Notes under the pieces: model-generated
The model's input: the letters and a program-made list of their open reading frames with translations, nothing else
Database searches by the model: none
Told to the model about the DNA's origin: nothing
Source of the DNA: Deltaproteobacteria bacterium
GTDB lineage: Bacteria > Desulfobacterota > Desulfarculia > Desulfarculales > Desulfarculaceae
Assembly: GCA_020444165.1 (NCBI GenBank)
Contig: JAHLLK010000014.1
Location: 37,695-101,694 of the forward strand
Direction: 5' to 3'
DNA length: 64,000 nucleotides
Made by a program: the position numbers and the translations under genes
Part shown: piece by piece, positions 9,440 through 19,599 of the stretch
How positions within the stretch are numbered: position 1 is the stretch's first letter
How the letters are laid out: every line of letters starts with the position of its first letter

Positions 9440-10121
9440 GATCGTTTGTCTTACCCCCCAGCACCAGCAGTCGACTCCGGTCATGCTGTAGCGGCCGAAT
9501 TTCCCAAGTAACTGCGGGGGCTGGTGAAACCATTACCGGGCACCTTGGGCAGGGAAGACCCTCTAACCACACCAATAACAGGAGGATCGCAAAGACGCCC
9601 CGGCGGGGAAACTCCCGGGGACAGGCTTTGCGTCGCGGCCGCCGGCCGGCTTACCGGACGGCAGTTAAGAGGGAGTTGGAAATTTCTGCACGGTTTCCGC
9701 CGCCGTGTCAAACAATGATAACTTTGGCTCGTGACGCTTTTCCAGCCCATAAGCGTCCCGGGGAGAGGGAACGGCGATTTTCGTACTCATTCAGGCCCTG
9801 CACCCCTCGTTAACTTCCGGTATTTGTGGGTTGGCGCGGCCTCCCGGGCGGCAGCGGCGCCGGTCACGCTCCTGGAACGTCACGGCCGCCTCCCCACCCC
9901 CCGGCGCGCAGGGTCCGCGCGCCGGCCATAGTCCGGGAAAACAACCCGGCGGGACGGCGGCCTCGCGGTATGGCCCGGGCGCAACCCGGCCGGGTCAGCC
10001 CAACAATGGTACAAAATTGGCTGTAAGGCGGCCAGACAATTCTCCGCCGGCGGGGCAGGGCAAAAGGCTGGGAGTTGCGGGAAGCCCCGGGGCCGGAGCC
10101 CCCACCGGGGGCGAAGAGCGT
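9440..10121. other. Intergenic region upstream of the six-PAS kinase
   Basis: It should hold the kinase promoter on the minus strand. I see no convincing gene in any frame, and no clear promoter boxes in this GC-rich sequence. There is no small gene next to the Rhs stop codon that could encode an immunity protein. Confidence 0.4.
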
Positions 10122-10153
10122 GGCCCAGCCGGCTCCGGGAAGCCGGCTGGGCC
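10122..10153 (-). terminator. 13-bp hairpin downstream of the Rhs gene
   Basis: GGCCCAGCCGGCT (10122-10134) pairs perfectly with AGCCGGCTGGGCC (10141-10153) across a 6-base loop. It lies about 50 bases past the stop codon at 10201. There is no T-run on either side, so it may only stabilise the mRNA end. A second GC palindrome lies at about 10171-10191. Confidence 0.45.
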
Positions 10154-10200
10154 CGGTAAGTTGTCCAGGCCCCCGGGGCGGGGAGCCCCGGGCAGGGGCC

Positions 10201-13200
10201 CTACTTGAACTTGCCGAAGACCCGGTTAAGCTCGTCCTTGAAAGCTTCCAACTCTTCCCGGTACTTCTTCTTGGCGTACATATAGGTCTGGGGATCCACC
10301 GGCACTTGCAGGAAGTTCCGGACGATCTCCAGGCTCTCCCAGGCCTCCAGGTAATACTGGTCAAAGGTCACGGCCCGGCCGGTCTCCTCGTCATAGAACA
10401 AAACGTTCATGGAGAAGCTTTCGCCGGCCTCATAGCTGTCCTTGGCCACGATGATCAGGCCCAAGGCGCCCAGGGCGCGGCCCCCCCAGGTCAGGGCCGT
10501 GGAGCCCCGGGCCAGCCAGGCGGAAGCGGTTTCATAGCCATAGGTCTTGATGAGGTGGTTTTCCAGAGCCACCCCGCGTTCCATGAGATAGAACGAGGCC
10601 TGGTTGACCTTGCTGTACTTGATGACGTTGAAGCCCTTGGCCGCGGCCTGATAGTACAAGCCGTTGAAGGCCAGGTAGTCCTCCACGGCCGTGCTGCCCG
10701 TGGCGTAGTAATTGGTGCCGGCCAGGGCCTCGCGGGTCCGCTGCCACGCGGCGTACTCCTCGGCATAGGCGCCGCGCTCGGCAAAGGCCTTGACGTCCTC
10801 CACGGTATGGTCCACTAGCGGGCGCCAGCTTCCCCGGGCGCCGTACTTGTAGTAGTCCATCTGAGATTCGACGTACTCGTAGCTCTTTTCGGGATAACTC
10901 CAGCGGAAGAACTTCCAGAGGTTCTTCTCGGTGGCGATGTTGGCCACCGGCGGATTGCCCTGGGGTTGCAGGCCGCTGGGGTCCATGCTGTTCACCGGAT
11001 CGGAGCCGGCGTATTGGTACAGGTTGGTGCCGGCCTCGGGTCCCAGGGGGTCCTCGCTCAGGAAGCGGCCGCTCTGGGGGTCATAGAAGCGGGCCCCCAT
11101 GAGGTAGAGGCCGCCCGCCTCGCTCCGCACCCCGAAGAGGCCCAGGAAGCGGCAGGGATCGTCCAGGTTGCCCGTGGCCGCGCTCACCCGGCCGTAGGGG
11201 TCGTAGGCGTAGGTCTGCACCACCGCGCCGCTGGCGTTGCTCACCGCCAGGACGTTGCCCGAGGGGTCGCCGTGATAGATGCGGTAGTCGCCCGCGGCGG
11301 CCCCCAGGCTGTAGAGCAAAGCGCCCTGGCTGATGTAATAGCGGTCCACCTGGCCGGTCTGGTCGTAGGTGCAATAGAGGAAGCGGCCCAGCCGGAGCTG
11401 GTAGCTGGTCTGGCTGCCCTGGTTGCGGCTCAGCAGGCGGCCCTGCCAGTCGTAGGTGTAGTTGTAGGTGGCTCCGCCGGTCACCAGCTTGCTGAGCCGG
11501 TTCAGGCCGTCATAGGTGTAGGCCGCGGTCTGGGCGCCGCTTTTGCCCGTGAGGTTGCCGGACGCGTCATAAGTGTAGTTGGTCACGGCCGAGCCCACGG
11601 CGGCCTTGGTCAGGCGTCCGGCCGCGTTGTAGGTCATCTGGCGGGTCTCGGTGGCCGCCGGGGGCTCCGAGTCGCCGGTGCCCCGCACCCCGATGGTGCG
11701 GCCCAGGACATCGCGCTCCAGGGTGTAGCCCCGGAGCAGGGTGCCGGCCGCGTCGCGGTGATACAGGCCCATGAGGCGTCCGGCCCCGTCGTAGGCGTAG
11801 GTGGTGGAGGTCTGGTTGGGCAGGGTCACCTGGGTCGGCTGCCCGGCCAGATCGTAGGTGAAGCTGGTGACGCCTCCCCGCCAGTCGGTCAGGCGGGTCA
11901 AGAGGCCGGCGCTGTTGTAGGTGTAGGTCAGGGTCTTGTTGCCGGGGTAGGTCAGGGTCTTGACCCGTCCGGCCGCGGTGTAGGTCCAGGTAAGGGCCTT
12001 GCCCCGGGGATCGGTCAGGGAGGTGCGCCGGCCCAGGAGATCGAAGGTCTGGGTGGTGGCGCCGCCGTTATCCTGGATTTGGGTGGTGTTGCCGGCCGCG
12101 TCGTAGGTAAAGGCCAGGTTTTGCCCGGCGGAGGTGTTGCAGGCGGTCAGCCGGCCCTTGGCGTCATAGGTGTAGGTGGCGACCACTCCCCGGCGGTCCG
12201 TCTGGCTGGCCACCAGGCCCTTGGCGTCATAGGTGTAGGTTTCCACTCCCCCGGCGGGGTCGGTGCGCTGGGTCACGCGGCCCAGGGCGTCGTAGGCAAA
12301 ACGCCAGACCCGGCCGGCCGGGTCGGTGTGGGTCGTCAGATGTCCCTCGGCGTCGTAGGCGTAGGTATGCTTGCCGCCGTCGGGCAAGGTCATGACGGTG
12401 ATGCGGTTCAGGGCGTCGTAGGAATAGCGCACCCTCCGGCCGGCCGCGTCGGTCTCGCTGCTGATGCGGCCCGCCAAGTCATAGGAGGTGGTGGCAACAT
12501 GCCCCAGGGGGTCGGTGACCTTGGTCCGGCGGCCCTGGGCGTCGTAGGTGAACTGCCAACTGTAGCCCAAGGGAGTGGTTTCCTTGATGAGGCGGCCGTC
12601 GGCGTCATAGGCGAAGGTGGTGGCGCCGCCGCTGGGGTCGGTCTGGGTGGTCAGGCGGCCGCCTGCATCGAAAGCGGCCCCCAGGGTCACCCCGTCCGGG
12701 TCCTGGTTGCCGATGAGGTTGCCGTCCGCGTCGTAGGTGTAGGTGGTCACCCCGCCCAGGGGGTTGGTGATCCTGGTGACCCGGTTCAAGGCGTCGTAAG
12801 TGTAGCTGGTGGACGCCCCCGTGGCCGCGATGGTGCGTCGGGTCAGGTTGCCGGCCGCGTCATAGGTGTAGTTCAGGACCCCGCCCAGGGGGTCGGTCTC
12901 GCGGGTGAGGTTGCCGGCTGCGTCATAGACCCGGTTGACCTCGCTGGTGTCCGGGAACACCACCCGGGTGGAGCGGCCGGCGCTGTCATACTCCACCTGG
13001 GTGACCCGGCCCAGGGGATCGGTGACCGTGTCCACCAGGCCCGCCGCGTTGAAGGAGAATTGCCAGATCTTGTTCAGCCTGTTGGTGAAGGCGGTGATCT
13101 GGCCGGACGCGTTGAAGTCGAAGGTGGTGGACTTGCCCAGGGGGTCCTCTATGGAGGTCAGGTTGCCCTGGTTGTCGTAGTTGAGGACGGACTGATGATT

Positions 13201-16185
13201 CCAGGGATCGGTCACGGTTTGGAGCTGGTTGTTGCCTGCGTTGTAGGTGACCTCCTGGGTGCGCCCGGAACGGTCCTGGTAGCTGATGCAGTTGCCGCTG
13301 GGGTCGTAGGTAAAGGTGTCCTCGGCGCCCAGCTTGTCGCGCCGGGTGGTGGGCTGGCCCTGGTTGTTGTAGCTGAACACGGCCGAGTTGCCGTTGCCGT
13401 CCTCCAGGGCCGCCAGGTTGTAGGCCTGGTCGTAGTAATGGGTCACCTGGCGACCGGAGGGAACGGTGATCACCGTGGTGCGGGCCGCGTCGTCATAGGC
13501 ATAGGTGGTCTTCCCGCCCAGGGCGTCGGTCTGCTGGACCACCCGGTCGGCCGCATCGTACCTTTGAGTCAGGGCGGTGTGGCCCCGGCGGTCGGTCAGG
13601 CGCACCAGGCGGTGGCTACCGTCATAGGCGAACTGATAGCTGGCCCCGCCCGGCAGGGTGAGCCGGGTCAGGTCCTGGCTGCCGCTGTAGGCAAAGGCAG
13701 CGGTGTAGCCCGGCGCGGTGATGCCGGTGAGCCGGCTGCCGCTATAGGTGAGGTTGGCCTGGCGGCCCCCCGTGTCGGTGAGGCGGGTCAGCTTGCCCGA
13801 GGTGTAGGTGAGGGCCACGTTGTGGCCCACCGGGTCGGTGATGGAGGTGAGCTGCCCCGCGGCGTTGAAGTTGTAGATGATCTTCTGGGGGGTTTCCACC
13901 TGCCAGCCGGCCGCGCCCAGGTCGGTCAGCTCGGCCAGGGTGTGGCTGTTCACCGGTTCGTGCTTGGTGCCAGTGGCTTGGAAATGGTCCACATGGCCGT
14001 CGTCCCACTTGACGCTGACTTCGCCGGTGGTGGCGTTCTCCGTTACGGTCAGGTTGTAGGAATGGGTCCAGCCGTAGCCCAGGGGGCCCAGGTAGGCGTG
14101 ATCCAGGGCGTTGTAGGTGACCCGGAAGACCAGGGGCAGGCCGCCCTTGCCCGGCAGGCCGAACAGGGCGCGGCTGAAGTAGAAATTGCCGGTGCCCGGA
14201 TGCACCGGGTCCGGGCCGGGCTGGTGGGAGGAGTCGCCGCCCAGGGTGTTGTCCGGGTCCACCGGCGGGGGCGGGTCCTTTTGCAACTTGATGGTGGTCT
14301 CGGCCGGGTTGCTGTCCTGGGACGCGGTCTGGCTGCTGACCACCTGGCCCTGGTTGCTTAGCACCGTGCCGTCGCCCAGGCCGTTGTTCACCCGGACCTT
14401 GAGGGAGACCACCTGCACCTTGCAGGGGTCCAGGTGGGCAATGGTCCAGGAGAACACGTCGCCATTGAGGGCGAAGCCCGGCGTGGCCTCCAGGGCCACG
14501 GTGTTGGCCGGGGTGGGCAGGGTGAGGGTAAGGTTGTCCTGGCCGGTGGTGGCGGCGACGCTGAGGTGATAGGTCAGGGTGTCGCCCCAACTGGCCTCGC
14601 TCAGGTCCACGCTCAGCATGGCCTTCAAGGGCGAGCTGTCGTTGGACATGCTCAACGTCCCGGCCGCGCCGGCCGTGCCGGGAGTCCCGTCCTGGCCTTC
14701 CCGGTTGTCGGGGTAGTAGAGGTTTTTCCCGCCGACTCCCCCGGCCCCGCCGGCGCCGCCGTTCACGTTGGTCACCATGGCCGGGTTGTAGGTGCCGGCC
14801 CGCAGGATGATTTTGCCGCCATCGGCCCCGTTGCCGCCGTCGCCGCCGTCGCCCGGCGCTCCCGCGGTCATGTTGGCGGAGGGACCCGCGCCGCCATGGC
14901 CCTGGTGGCCGTCGCCGCCGTTGCCGCCCCGGGTGTAAAGTTCCAGGGTGTAGCCCGGAGTGAAGGCGCCGGTCACCACATTGATGCGGCCGGCCTTGCC
15001 CCCGTCGCCCGCGGGGGGGGCGTTTTCCGCGTCGAGGCCGTTGACGCAGACGGGGCAGGGGGTGGTACCCCCGCAGGGAAGCCCGGAGTCGCCCGCCTTG
15101 GCCCCCTCGGGGCCGTCGCCGGCCAAGGCGCCCTCGGCGTAGAGGTACCACTTCTGCACCCCGCAGGCGGAATGGACCCAGATGGCCCCGCCGTCGCCTC
15201 CCGCCGCCCCGGCGGAGGAAAACGCAAAGGTGGTGGGGGGGGTGCCAGAGGTGCAGTAGGTGCCGTTCGTGGCCCCGTGGCCGCTGGAGCCGCCGTGGCC
15301 GCCGCGGGCCCCGTCGCCGCCCAGGCCGCCCTCGGCCCGCAGGGTGGGCCGGGTGGTGACCAGGGAGGGCTCGCCCTCGCGGGCCGAGCTGAAGCGGATG
15401 TCCCCGGCCCAGATCTCGATGGAGCCGCCCGCGCCGCCCTCGCCGGCCCGGCCCGCCGCGCCGGCCATGCCGGGCGGCTTGGCCCCGTAAAGGGGATACG
15501 ACGAACTGATGTAAGCCCCGCTGCCGCCCGCCCCGGCGTCACCGCCCGCGCCGGCGTTGCCGCCCCAGCCGGCGCTGCAGTTGATGTCCCCGTCCCGGTG
15601 CTGCAGGGCGCCGGCCACCACCAGCTTGAGGTGGCCGCCGTTGCCTCCCTTGCCGCCGCTGCCGCCCAGGGCTCCGTTGCCGCCGGGCGTGGGGGCGGCA
15701 TAACCGTTGGACTCGGCGGGGGTCCGGCCCGTCAAGCCCTGGCCTCCCTTGCCGCCGTCGCCGCCGTCGCCGCCGCGGAGCAGCAGCTCGCCGGCGATGA
15801 AGCAGTCGCCCATGATGTTGAGGGTTAGGGTGTAGCCGTCGCCGCCGGCGGCGCCGCTGAAGCCGGGCGAGCCGCTGTCGCCGTTGTCGAGGCCATCCGT
15901 GCCCGCCGCGCCATCGGCCCCGGTGGTGCCCCGGCCGTCGATGGCGCCGGTGCCCAACAGGGTAAAGTTGGCGTTCACCGTGAGCATGGTGTCGCCGATG
16001 AGGTACAGGGTCGCCCCGCCCTCGATGGTCACGTTGTCAAAAACATGGCTCCCCGGGGGCAGGGTGTACACCTGGTTGGCCGCCACCAGCAGATCGGCGG
16101 CCTGGGCCGCCGGCGCCGCACCCAGAGCCAGGAGGGCGAGGAGAACCAGGGGTGCGATCAGGTGGCGATAAGGTAGGTTCCGCAT
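10201..16185 (-). CDS. Secreted glycine-rich Rhs/YD-repeat protein
   Basis: A 1994-residue exported protein. The signal peptide ends near residue 29 (AAPAAQA). Residues about 85-515 are a GGxGG-rich repeat region. A DUF11-like beta domain follows (about 525-635), then a DUF6531-type opening to some 900 residues of YDAxGR / YTYDAxGN repeats. The Rhs core end GARFYDPQSGRFLSEDPLG lies near 1697. After the core, about 250 unique residues include one hydrophobic stretch (about 1910) and a lysine-rich tail. In polymorphic Rhs toxins this tail is the effector. I see no nuclease or other toxin motif, and no immunity gene follows, so a surface or adhesive role is as likely. The start is two bases from the stop of the gene at 16188, so they share an operon. 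Confidence 0.85.
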   Translation of the reverse strand: MRNLPYRHLIAPLVLLALLALGAAPAAQAADLLVAANQVYTLPPGSHVFDNVTIEGGATLYLIGDTMLTVNANFTLLGTGAIDGRGTTGADGAAGTDGLDNGDSGSPGFSGAAGGDGYTLTLNIMGDCFIAGELLLRGGDGGDGGKGGQGLTGRTPAESNGYAAPTPGGNGALGGSGGKGGNGGHLKLVVAGALQHRDGDINCSAGWGGNAGAGGDAGAGGSGAYISSSYPLYGAKPPGMAGAAGRAGEGGAGGSIEIWAGDIRFSSAREGEPSLVTTRPTLRAEGGLGGDGARGGHGGSSGHGATNGTYCTSGTPPTTFAFSSAGAAGGDGGAIWVHSACGVQKWYLYAEGALAGDGPEGAKAGDSGLPCGGTTPCPVCVNGLDAENAPPAGDGGKAGRINVVTGAFTPGYTLELYTRGGNGGDGHQGHGGAGPSANMTAGAPGDGGDGGNGADGGKIILRAGTYNPAMVTNVNGGAGGAGGVGGKNLYYPDNREGQDGTPGTAGAAGTLSMSNDSSPLKAMLSVDLSEASWGDTLTYHLSVAATTGQDNLTLTLPTPANTVALEATPGFALNGDVFSWTIAHLDPCKVQVVSLKVRVNNGLGDGTVLSNQGQVVSSQTASQDSNPAETTIKLQKDPPPPVDPDNTLGGDSSHQPGPDPVHPGTGNFYFSRALFGLPGKGGLPLVFRVTYNALDHAYLGPLGYGWTHSYNLTVTENATTGEVSVKWDDGHVDHFQATGTKHEPVNSHTLAELTDLGAAGWQVETPQKIIYNFNAAGQLTSITDPVGHNVALTYTSGKLTRLTDTGGRQANLTYSGSRLTGITAPGYTAAFAYSGSQDLTRLTLPGGASYQFAYDGSHRLVRLTDRRGHTALTQRYDAADRVVQQTDALGGKTTYAYDDAARTTVITVPSGRQVTHYYDQAYNLAALEDGNGNSAVFSYNNQGQPTTRRDKLGAEDTFTYDPSGNCISYQDRSGRTQEVTYNAGNNQLQTVTDPWNHQSVLNYDNQGNLTSIEDPLGKSTTFDFNASGQITAFTNRLNKIWQFSFNAAGLVDTVTDPLGRVTQVEYDSAGRSTRVVFPDTSEVNRVYDAAGNLTRETDPLGGVLNYTYDAAGNLTRRTIAATGASTSYTYDALNRVTRITNPLGGVTTYTYDADGNLIGNQDPDGVTLGAAFDAGGRLTTQTDPSGGATTFAYDADGRLIKETTPLGYSWQFTYDAQGRRTKVTDPLGHVATTSYDLAGRISSETDAAGRRVRYSYDALNRITVMTLPDGGKHTYAYDAEGHLTTHTDPAGRVWRFAYDALGRVTQRTDPAGGVETYTYDAKGLVASQTDRRGVVATYTYDAKGRLTACNTSAGQNLAFTYDAAGNTTQIQDNGGATTQTFDLLGRRTSLTDPRGKALTWTYTAAGRVKTLTYPGNKTLTYTYNSAGLLTRLTDWRGGVTSFTYDLAGQPTQVTLPNQTSTTYAYDGAGRLMGLYHRDAAGTLLRGYTLERDVLGRTIGVRGTGDSEPPAATETRQMTYNAAGRLTKAAVGSAVTNYTYDASGNLTGKSGAQTAAYTYDGLNRLSKLVTGGATYNYTYDWQGRLLSRNQGSQTSYQLRLGRFLYCTYDQTGQVDRYYISQGALLYSLGAAAGDYRIYHGDPSGNVLAVSNASGAVVQTYAYDPYGRVSAATGNLDDPCRFLGLFGVRSEAGGLYLMGARFYDPQSGRFLSEDPLGPEAGTNLYQYAGSDPVNSMDPSGLQPQGNPPVANIATEKNLWKFFRWSYPEKSYEYVESQMDYYKYGARGSWRPLVDHTVEDVKAFAERGAYAEEYAAWQRTREALAGTNYYATGSTAVEDYLAFNGLYYQAAAKGFNVIKYSKVNQASFYLMERGVALENHLIKTYGYETASAWLARGSTALTWGGRALGALGLIIVAKDSYEAGESFSMNVLFYDEETGRAVTFDQYYLEAWESLEIVRNFLQVPVDPQTYMYAKKKYREELEAFKDELNRVFGKFK

Positions 16186-16187
16186 GA

Positions 16188-17978
16188 TCAGCGCCCCCCT
16201 TCCTGCGCGGCCCCCAGGGCCGGGCTGGTGCTAAGCTTTCGGATTTCCTTGAGAGAACCATCCTGGATAAGCCAGAGGAGGAGACCGCGGTCGGGCGTCT
16301 GCCACAGGATGTCGGCTTGGCCGTCGCCGTCGTGGTCGCTCACGGAGACGATGATCCCGCCGGCCGGCGCCGGCTGATCCAGGGTCACCGCCCGGGTCAG
16401 GCGCGGCCCGTCCAGGAGCCACAGGGCGGCCCGGCCGTCGACGGGGTGCAGCCACAGGAGGTCCGGCCCGCCGTCGCCGTTGAAGTCGGCCAAGCCGTAC
16501 AACAGCCAGGCGGGATCGGCCGCCCGGCCCAGGAAGAGCTGCTCCAAAACCTCGCCCTGCGCGGTGAGGAGCCGGAGGAGCACCGTGCCGTCGGCCGGGT
16601 TCCAGAACAAGAGGTCGCTGATGCCGTCGGCGTTGAAGTCGTGCAAGGCCGGGTTCAGGCTGGGCGGCAGCTCTTCCCCGCTTTCCGGGGTCACCGCGGC
16701 GCCTGGGCTGGACCCGGAAACCGCGGCCCCGCTGCCCGGGCTACCTGACCCGGCGCCCTGGGCCGTGGTCAGGGGCACGGTGGCCAGGGGGTTCAGAGAA
16801 CTGACCAGGGAGGCGCTCTCCTTGGCGCCGTCCTTCGGCGCCCCGCCGCCGCCGGCCAGGGCCGCGGTCTGGTTGGGGTCGTTGCTGGCATAGGCGAAGC
16901 CCAGGGAGGCGTGCTGCTGCCAATTGGGGATATTGGCCAGGATATAGGCCACTTCCGAGGCGCTTTTCGTGTAGAGGTGGGTGCCGAGGGCCGTGTTGTA
17001 GAGCTTGTATATCTCCGTGGTGCCGGGCACCAGGGAGCGGAAGATGAAACCTTCCACCCGTTCGTAATTCCAGCCCGCCGCCACCAGGGCGTCCCGTTCG
17101 GCCGGGTTGTTGGTGTAGTAGTGCCGCCCCGAGTTGGGGTTGTACAAGCGGTTGACGGCCACCCCGCCGGTGGCCGCGGTCACGGGCACGTAAAAAGGCA
17201 CCGGGTTTGACTCGTCGAGGTAACCGGCGGCGACCGCGTTCTGCAATTCCACGTAACGGGTGGTGAAGAAATGGTAGGCCGCGTTGGGGTTGTAGGCCCG
17301 GTACATGGCGGTGATGGAGGTGTCCCGGGCTTGCAGGAAGGCGAAGCCCAGGGAGGACACCTGTTGCCACTCGGGCATGGTGGCCAGGATCTGGGCCACC
17401 TCCGAGGCGCTGGTGGTGTAGAGGTGGGAGCCGGTGTTGGTGTTGTAGAGCTTGTACACCTGACTGGAGCCCACCACCTGGGTGGTGTAGATGTAGCCCT
17501 CCACCCGTTCGAAGCGCCAACCCGCCGCCACCAGGGCGTCCCGCTCGGAGGTTTTGGCCGTGTAGTAATGTTTGCCGCTGTTGGGGTTGTACAGCCGGTA
17601 CAGGGCCGCGGTGCCCGCCAGGTTGGAGCCCATGATCCGGAAGTTGCGCTGGCCCGTGGACTCGTCCACGTAGCCCGCGGCCACCGCGTTGCGGAACTCC
17701 TGGTAGTTGGTGGTGAAGAAGTGGTAAGCCAGATAAGGGTTGTAGGCCCGGTACATGGTGCGCATGGCGGCGCTCACGCCCGCCACTTTGGTCAGGTTGC
17801 CGGCCGCGTCATAGGTGAAGGCAAGGCTGCCCGACTCCCCGAAGGTGGTGCTGGACAACCTCCCCCGGCTGTCATAGCCGAACTGCTGATAATAGGCTAG
17901 AGCCGGCGCGCCCGACCAGATAAGGGCCAGCGCCAGCGTGAGGCCCAGGCGCAAACCTCCCGCGACAATCCCCCGCAT
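16188..17978 (-). CDS. Secreted YNP-repeat / FG-GAP protein
   Basis: A 596-residue exported protein, first gene of a two-gene unit with the Rhs protein. A signal peptide (about 1-28) is followed by two short YD repeats (YDSRGR, YDAAGN). Next are two tandem blocks of about 140 residues (about 72-215 and 215-355), each with three YxxYNxxxxxHxYT motifs of the DUF5648 type (YRLYNPNSGKHYYT and variants). A Pro/Ser/Gly-rich linker leads to a C-terminal VCBS/FG-GAP-like region (FNADGISDLLFWNPADG and two relatives, about 440-560) with possible Ca-binding Asp loops. GGGAGGTAGGAT sits directly before the ATG. The likely role is extracellular binding; the partner may be the Rhs protein. Confidence 0.75.
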   Translation of the reverse strand: MRGIVAGGLRLGLTLALALIWSGAPALAYYQQFGYDSRGRLSSTTFGESGSLAFTYDAAGNLTKVAGVSAAMRTMYRAYNPYLAYHFFTTNYQEFRNAVAAGYVDESTGQRNFRIMGSNLAGTAALYRLYNPNSGKHYYTAKTSERDALVAAGWRFERVEGYIYTTQVVGSSQVYKLYNTNTGSHLYTTSASEVAQILATMPEWQQVSSLGFAFLQARDTSITAMYRAYNPNAAYHFFTTRYVELQNAVAAGYLDESNPVPFYVPVTAATGGVAVNRLYNPNSGRHYYTNNPAERDALVAAGWNYERVEGFIFRSLVPGTTEIYKLYNTALGTHLYTKSASEVAYILANIPNWQQHASLGFAYASNDPNQTAALAGGGGAPKDGAKESASLVSSLNPLATVPLTTAQGAGSGSPGSGAAVSGSSPGAAVTPESGEELPPSLNPALHDFNADGISDLLFWNPADGTVLLRLLTAQGEVLEQLFLGRAADPAWLLYGLADFNGDGGPDLLWLHPVDGRAALWLLDGPRLTRAVTLDQPAPAGGIIVSVSDHDGDGQADILWQTPDRGLLLWLIQDGSLKEIRKLSTSPALGAAQEGGR

Positions 17979-18689
17979 ATCCTACCTCCCTGCATGGGCG
18001 AGCGAGAACGAGCCAGTGGACCGTAACCATAGGGCTCTGCCGTACCTCTCGGCGCGAGAGGCAGCAGCAAGCCCAGGTCAATTTGTTTGGGGCAGTGGAG
18101 GTCAGGTACGCCGGTCAGGGCCTCAGGCGAGGATATAAATAAATTTGTGGGCCCTGTTTAACGACAAAGCTGATAATTATGCGTACGCTGTCGGAACATC
18201 ATGCCTTAAGGCTATGGTCAGGGCAAGAACTAACTGCCAGAAGATTGCATTGTAACTTAAGCTTAAAGTTAGGGCAGGTAGCGGTAAATATTATGTAATT
18301 TCTCAGAGGGCAATTTTGGCGGAACTGCGTTTCCAGATTTGAATTTAATTGGACGATGGAAATGTAGAAGTAAAAGGCATGAATTAATAGATAGTTATAA
18401 ATGACGTACTGAATCAGGGCCTGGTAGCGGGACCTGCTCCCCGGCTCAAACCGACCGGCAAAAAAATACAGCGCATTTTCCTCTTCCCTTCCCTGCCAAC
18501 CACAATCGGCACCACGCCCCGCCAAACCCGGTGAGAAAGCGTGGCCTCCCAGGCGGGTTGACACAATCAACCATCTGCTAGATTTTATGAATCGACAATG
18601 AAAATCAAGGTACCATTTAGGAATATATAAGACAAATACGGAAGGCTTTGGCCGGAGGCGGAACCAGCTTGCTTGCCGAGCGGCCCCTC
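17979..18689. other. Intergenic region upstream of the secreted-protein operon
   Basis: Contains the minus-strand leader of the gene ending at 17978 and an AT-richer stretch (about 18130-18420) with no credible gene. A minus-strand frame covering 18199-18861 runs into the palindromic repeat and has no similarity that I recognise. No clear promoter boxes are assigned. Confidence 0.4.
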
Positions 18690-18902
18690 TTGAGGCCATT
18701 GCATGGTGAAACACATAAAACGTGTTGATATTATGCCAAAAATGGCTGTGAAACATGATTACGGCGGGCAATGACCGATGCGGGCCAAGGATGGCCCGCC
18801 AAATTGCAAGCTTCAAAAAGCTTGCAATTTGTGAGGCTTGGCAAAACCGAGTTTTTGCCAAGCCGACATTGCACGGGGCAGGAAGCCCCGTGCAATGCTC
18901 TC
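18690..18902 (+). repeat. Multi-hairpin palindromic repeat, copy 1
   Basis: A leader (TTGAGGCCATTGCATGG...) precedes four strong hairpins. Hairpin I is GCGGGCC/GGCCCGC (18780-18799). Hairpin II is AAATTGCAAGCTT/AAGCTTGCAATTT (18801-18830). Hairpin III is GGCTTGGCAAAA/TTTTGCCAAGCC (18835-18864). Hairpin IV is TTGCACGGGGC/GCCCCGTGCAA (18869-18895). The whole unit, including the leader, recurs at 24361-24610, and its hairpin part recurs at 20331-20460. From here to the methyltransferase stop (19024) nothing else is seen. Confidence 0.85.
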
Positions 18903-19023
18903 CGTTTGGCCTGAGGCGATTTGCCGGCCAGCCGGGGCTTCCCTTGACGCAGATTGCCCGGCAACCCCCCCCGTCCCTCGGGCTGCCTTTTCCCCGCCAT
19001 GGGAGCCCCGGCGTTGCCCCGCC

Positions 19024-19599
19024 TTAGGCCGTGGCCAGACGGAAAATACTCAGATAGGTAAAAGGCCCCAGGTCCAGATGCTCAAATTGGCTGAAGCCAT
19101 GGCTCCCCAGCATTTCCGCCAGCTCCGGCGGGGACAGGCGGATCGCCTTGGGCGGCCCGGGAGGGCCGTCGATTTTTTTGAATTCCACCGCTGCCAAACA
19201 GCCGGCCGGCGTCAGCACGCGCTTTATTTCGGCCAAGGTGGTGGGGTGGAAGCCGGCTTCCACGAAGTCATGGAAAACCGTGCCCAAAAACACCAGATCC
19301 ACCGCTTGGTCCTCCAAGGGGATGTGTTGGCCCGCATCCCCCACCAGGGCCTCCAGGTTGCGCAAGCCCGCCTCCTGGGCCCGCGCCTGCAACTGGCGGA
19401 TACCTTCCTCCCAAAGGTCCACGCCGTAGATTTGGCTGTCCGGGCCCAAGAGCTGGGCCAGGGCCACCGTGTAATTGCCGGCTCCACAGCCCAGGTCCAG
19501 CACCCGGCTGAGGCCCAGTGTTTTTATGGTGTCCAGGAAAAGCCCCTGCTCGATGAGGTCGAAGCTGCTTTTCCCGGCCGCTTTGGGATGGTCACTCAT
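19024..19599 (-). CDS. Class I SAM-dependent methyltransferase
   Basis: A 191-residue Methyltransf_25/11-type enzyme. The SAM-binding motif I is VLDLGCGAGNYT (33-44), followed by an acidic residue at the end of strand 2 (YGVDLW) and motif-III-like DLVFLGTVFHDF. The substrate is unknown. I chose the start at 19599 (MSDHPKAAGK) with AGGGAG upstream; the longer frame to 19698 adds a low-complexity proline-rich stretch unlike the family. It is transcribed in the same direction as the transporter upstream, 136 bases apart, and may be independent. Confidence 0.8.
   Translation of the reverse strand: MSDHPKAAGKSSFDLIEQGLFLDTIKTLGLSRVLDLGCGAGNYTVALAQLLGPDSQIYGVDLWEEGIRQLQARAQEAGLRNLEALVGDAGQHIPLEDQAVDLVFLGTVFHDFVEAGFHPTTLAEIKRVLTPAGCLAAVEFKKIDGPPGPPKAIRLSPPELAEMLGSHGFSQFEHLDLGPFTYLSIFRLATA

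Noticed and set aside
10966..14361. Long plus-strand open frame opposite the Rhs gene
   Set aside because: A shadow of the repetitive GC-rich Rhs gene; the product is low-complexity Val/Gly/Ala without a ribosome-binding site.
14434..15828. Long plus-strand open frame opposite the glycine-rich region
   Set aside because: Complement of the GGxGG repeats; low complexity only.
18199..18861. Minus-strand open frame of 220 codons
   Set aside because: Half of it is the repeat element and the rest is AT-rich non-coding sequence; the same partial frame recurs in repeat copy 2.
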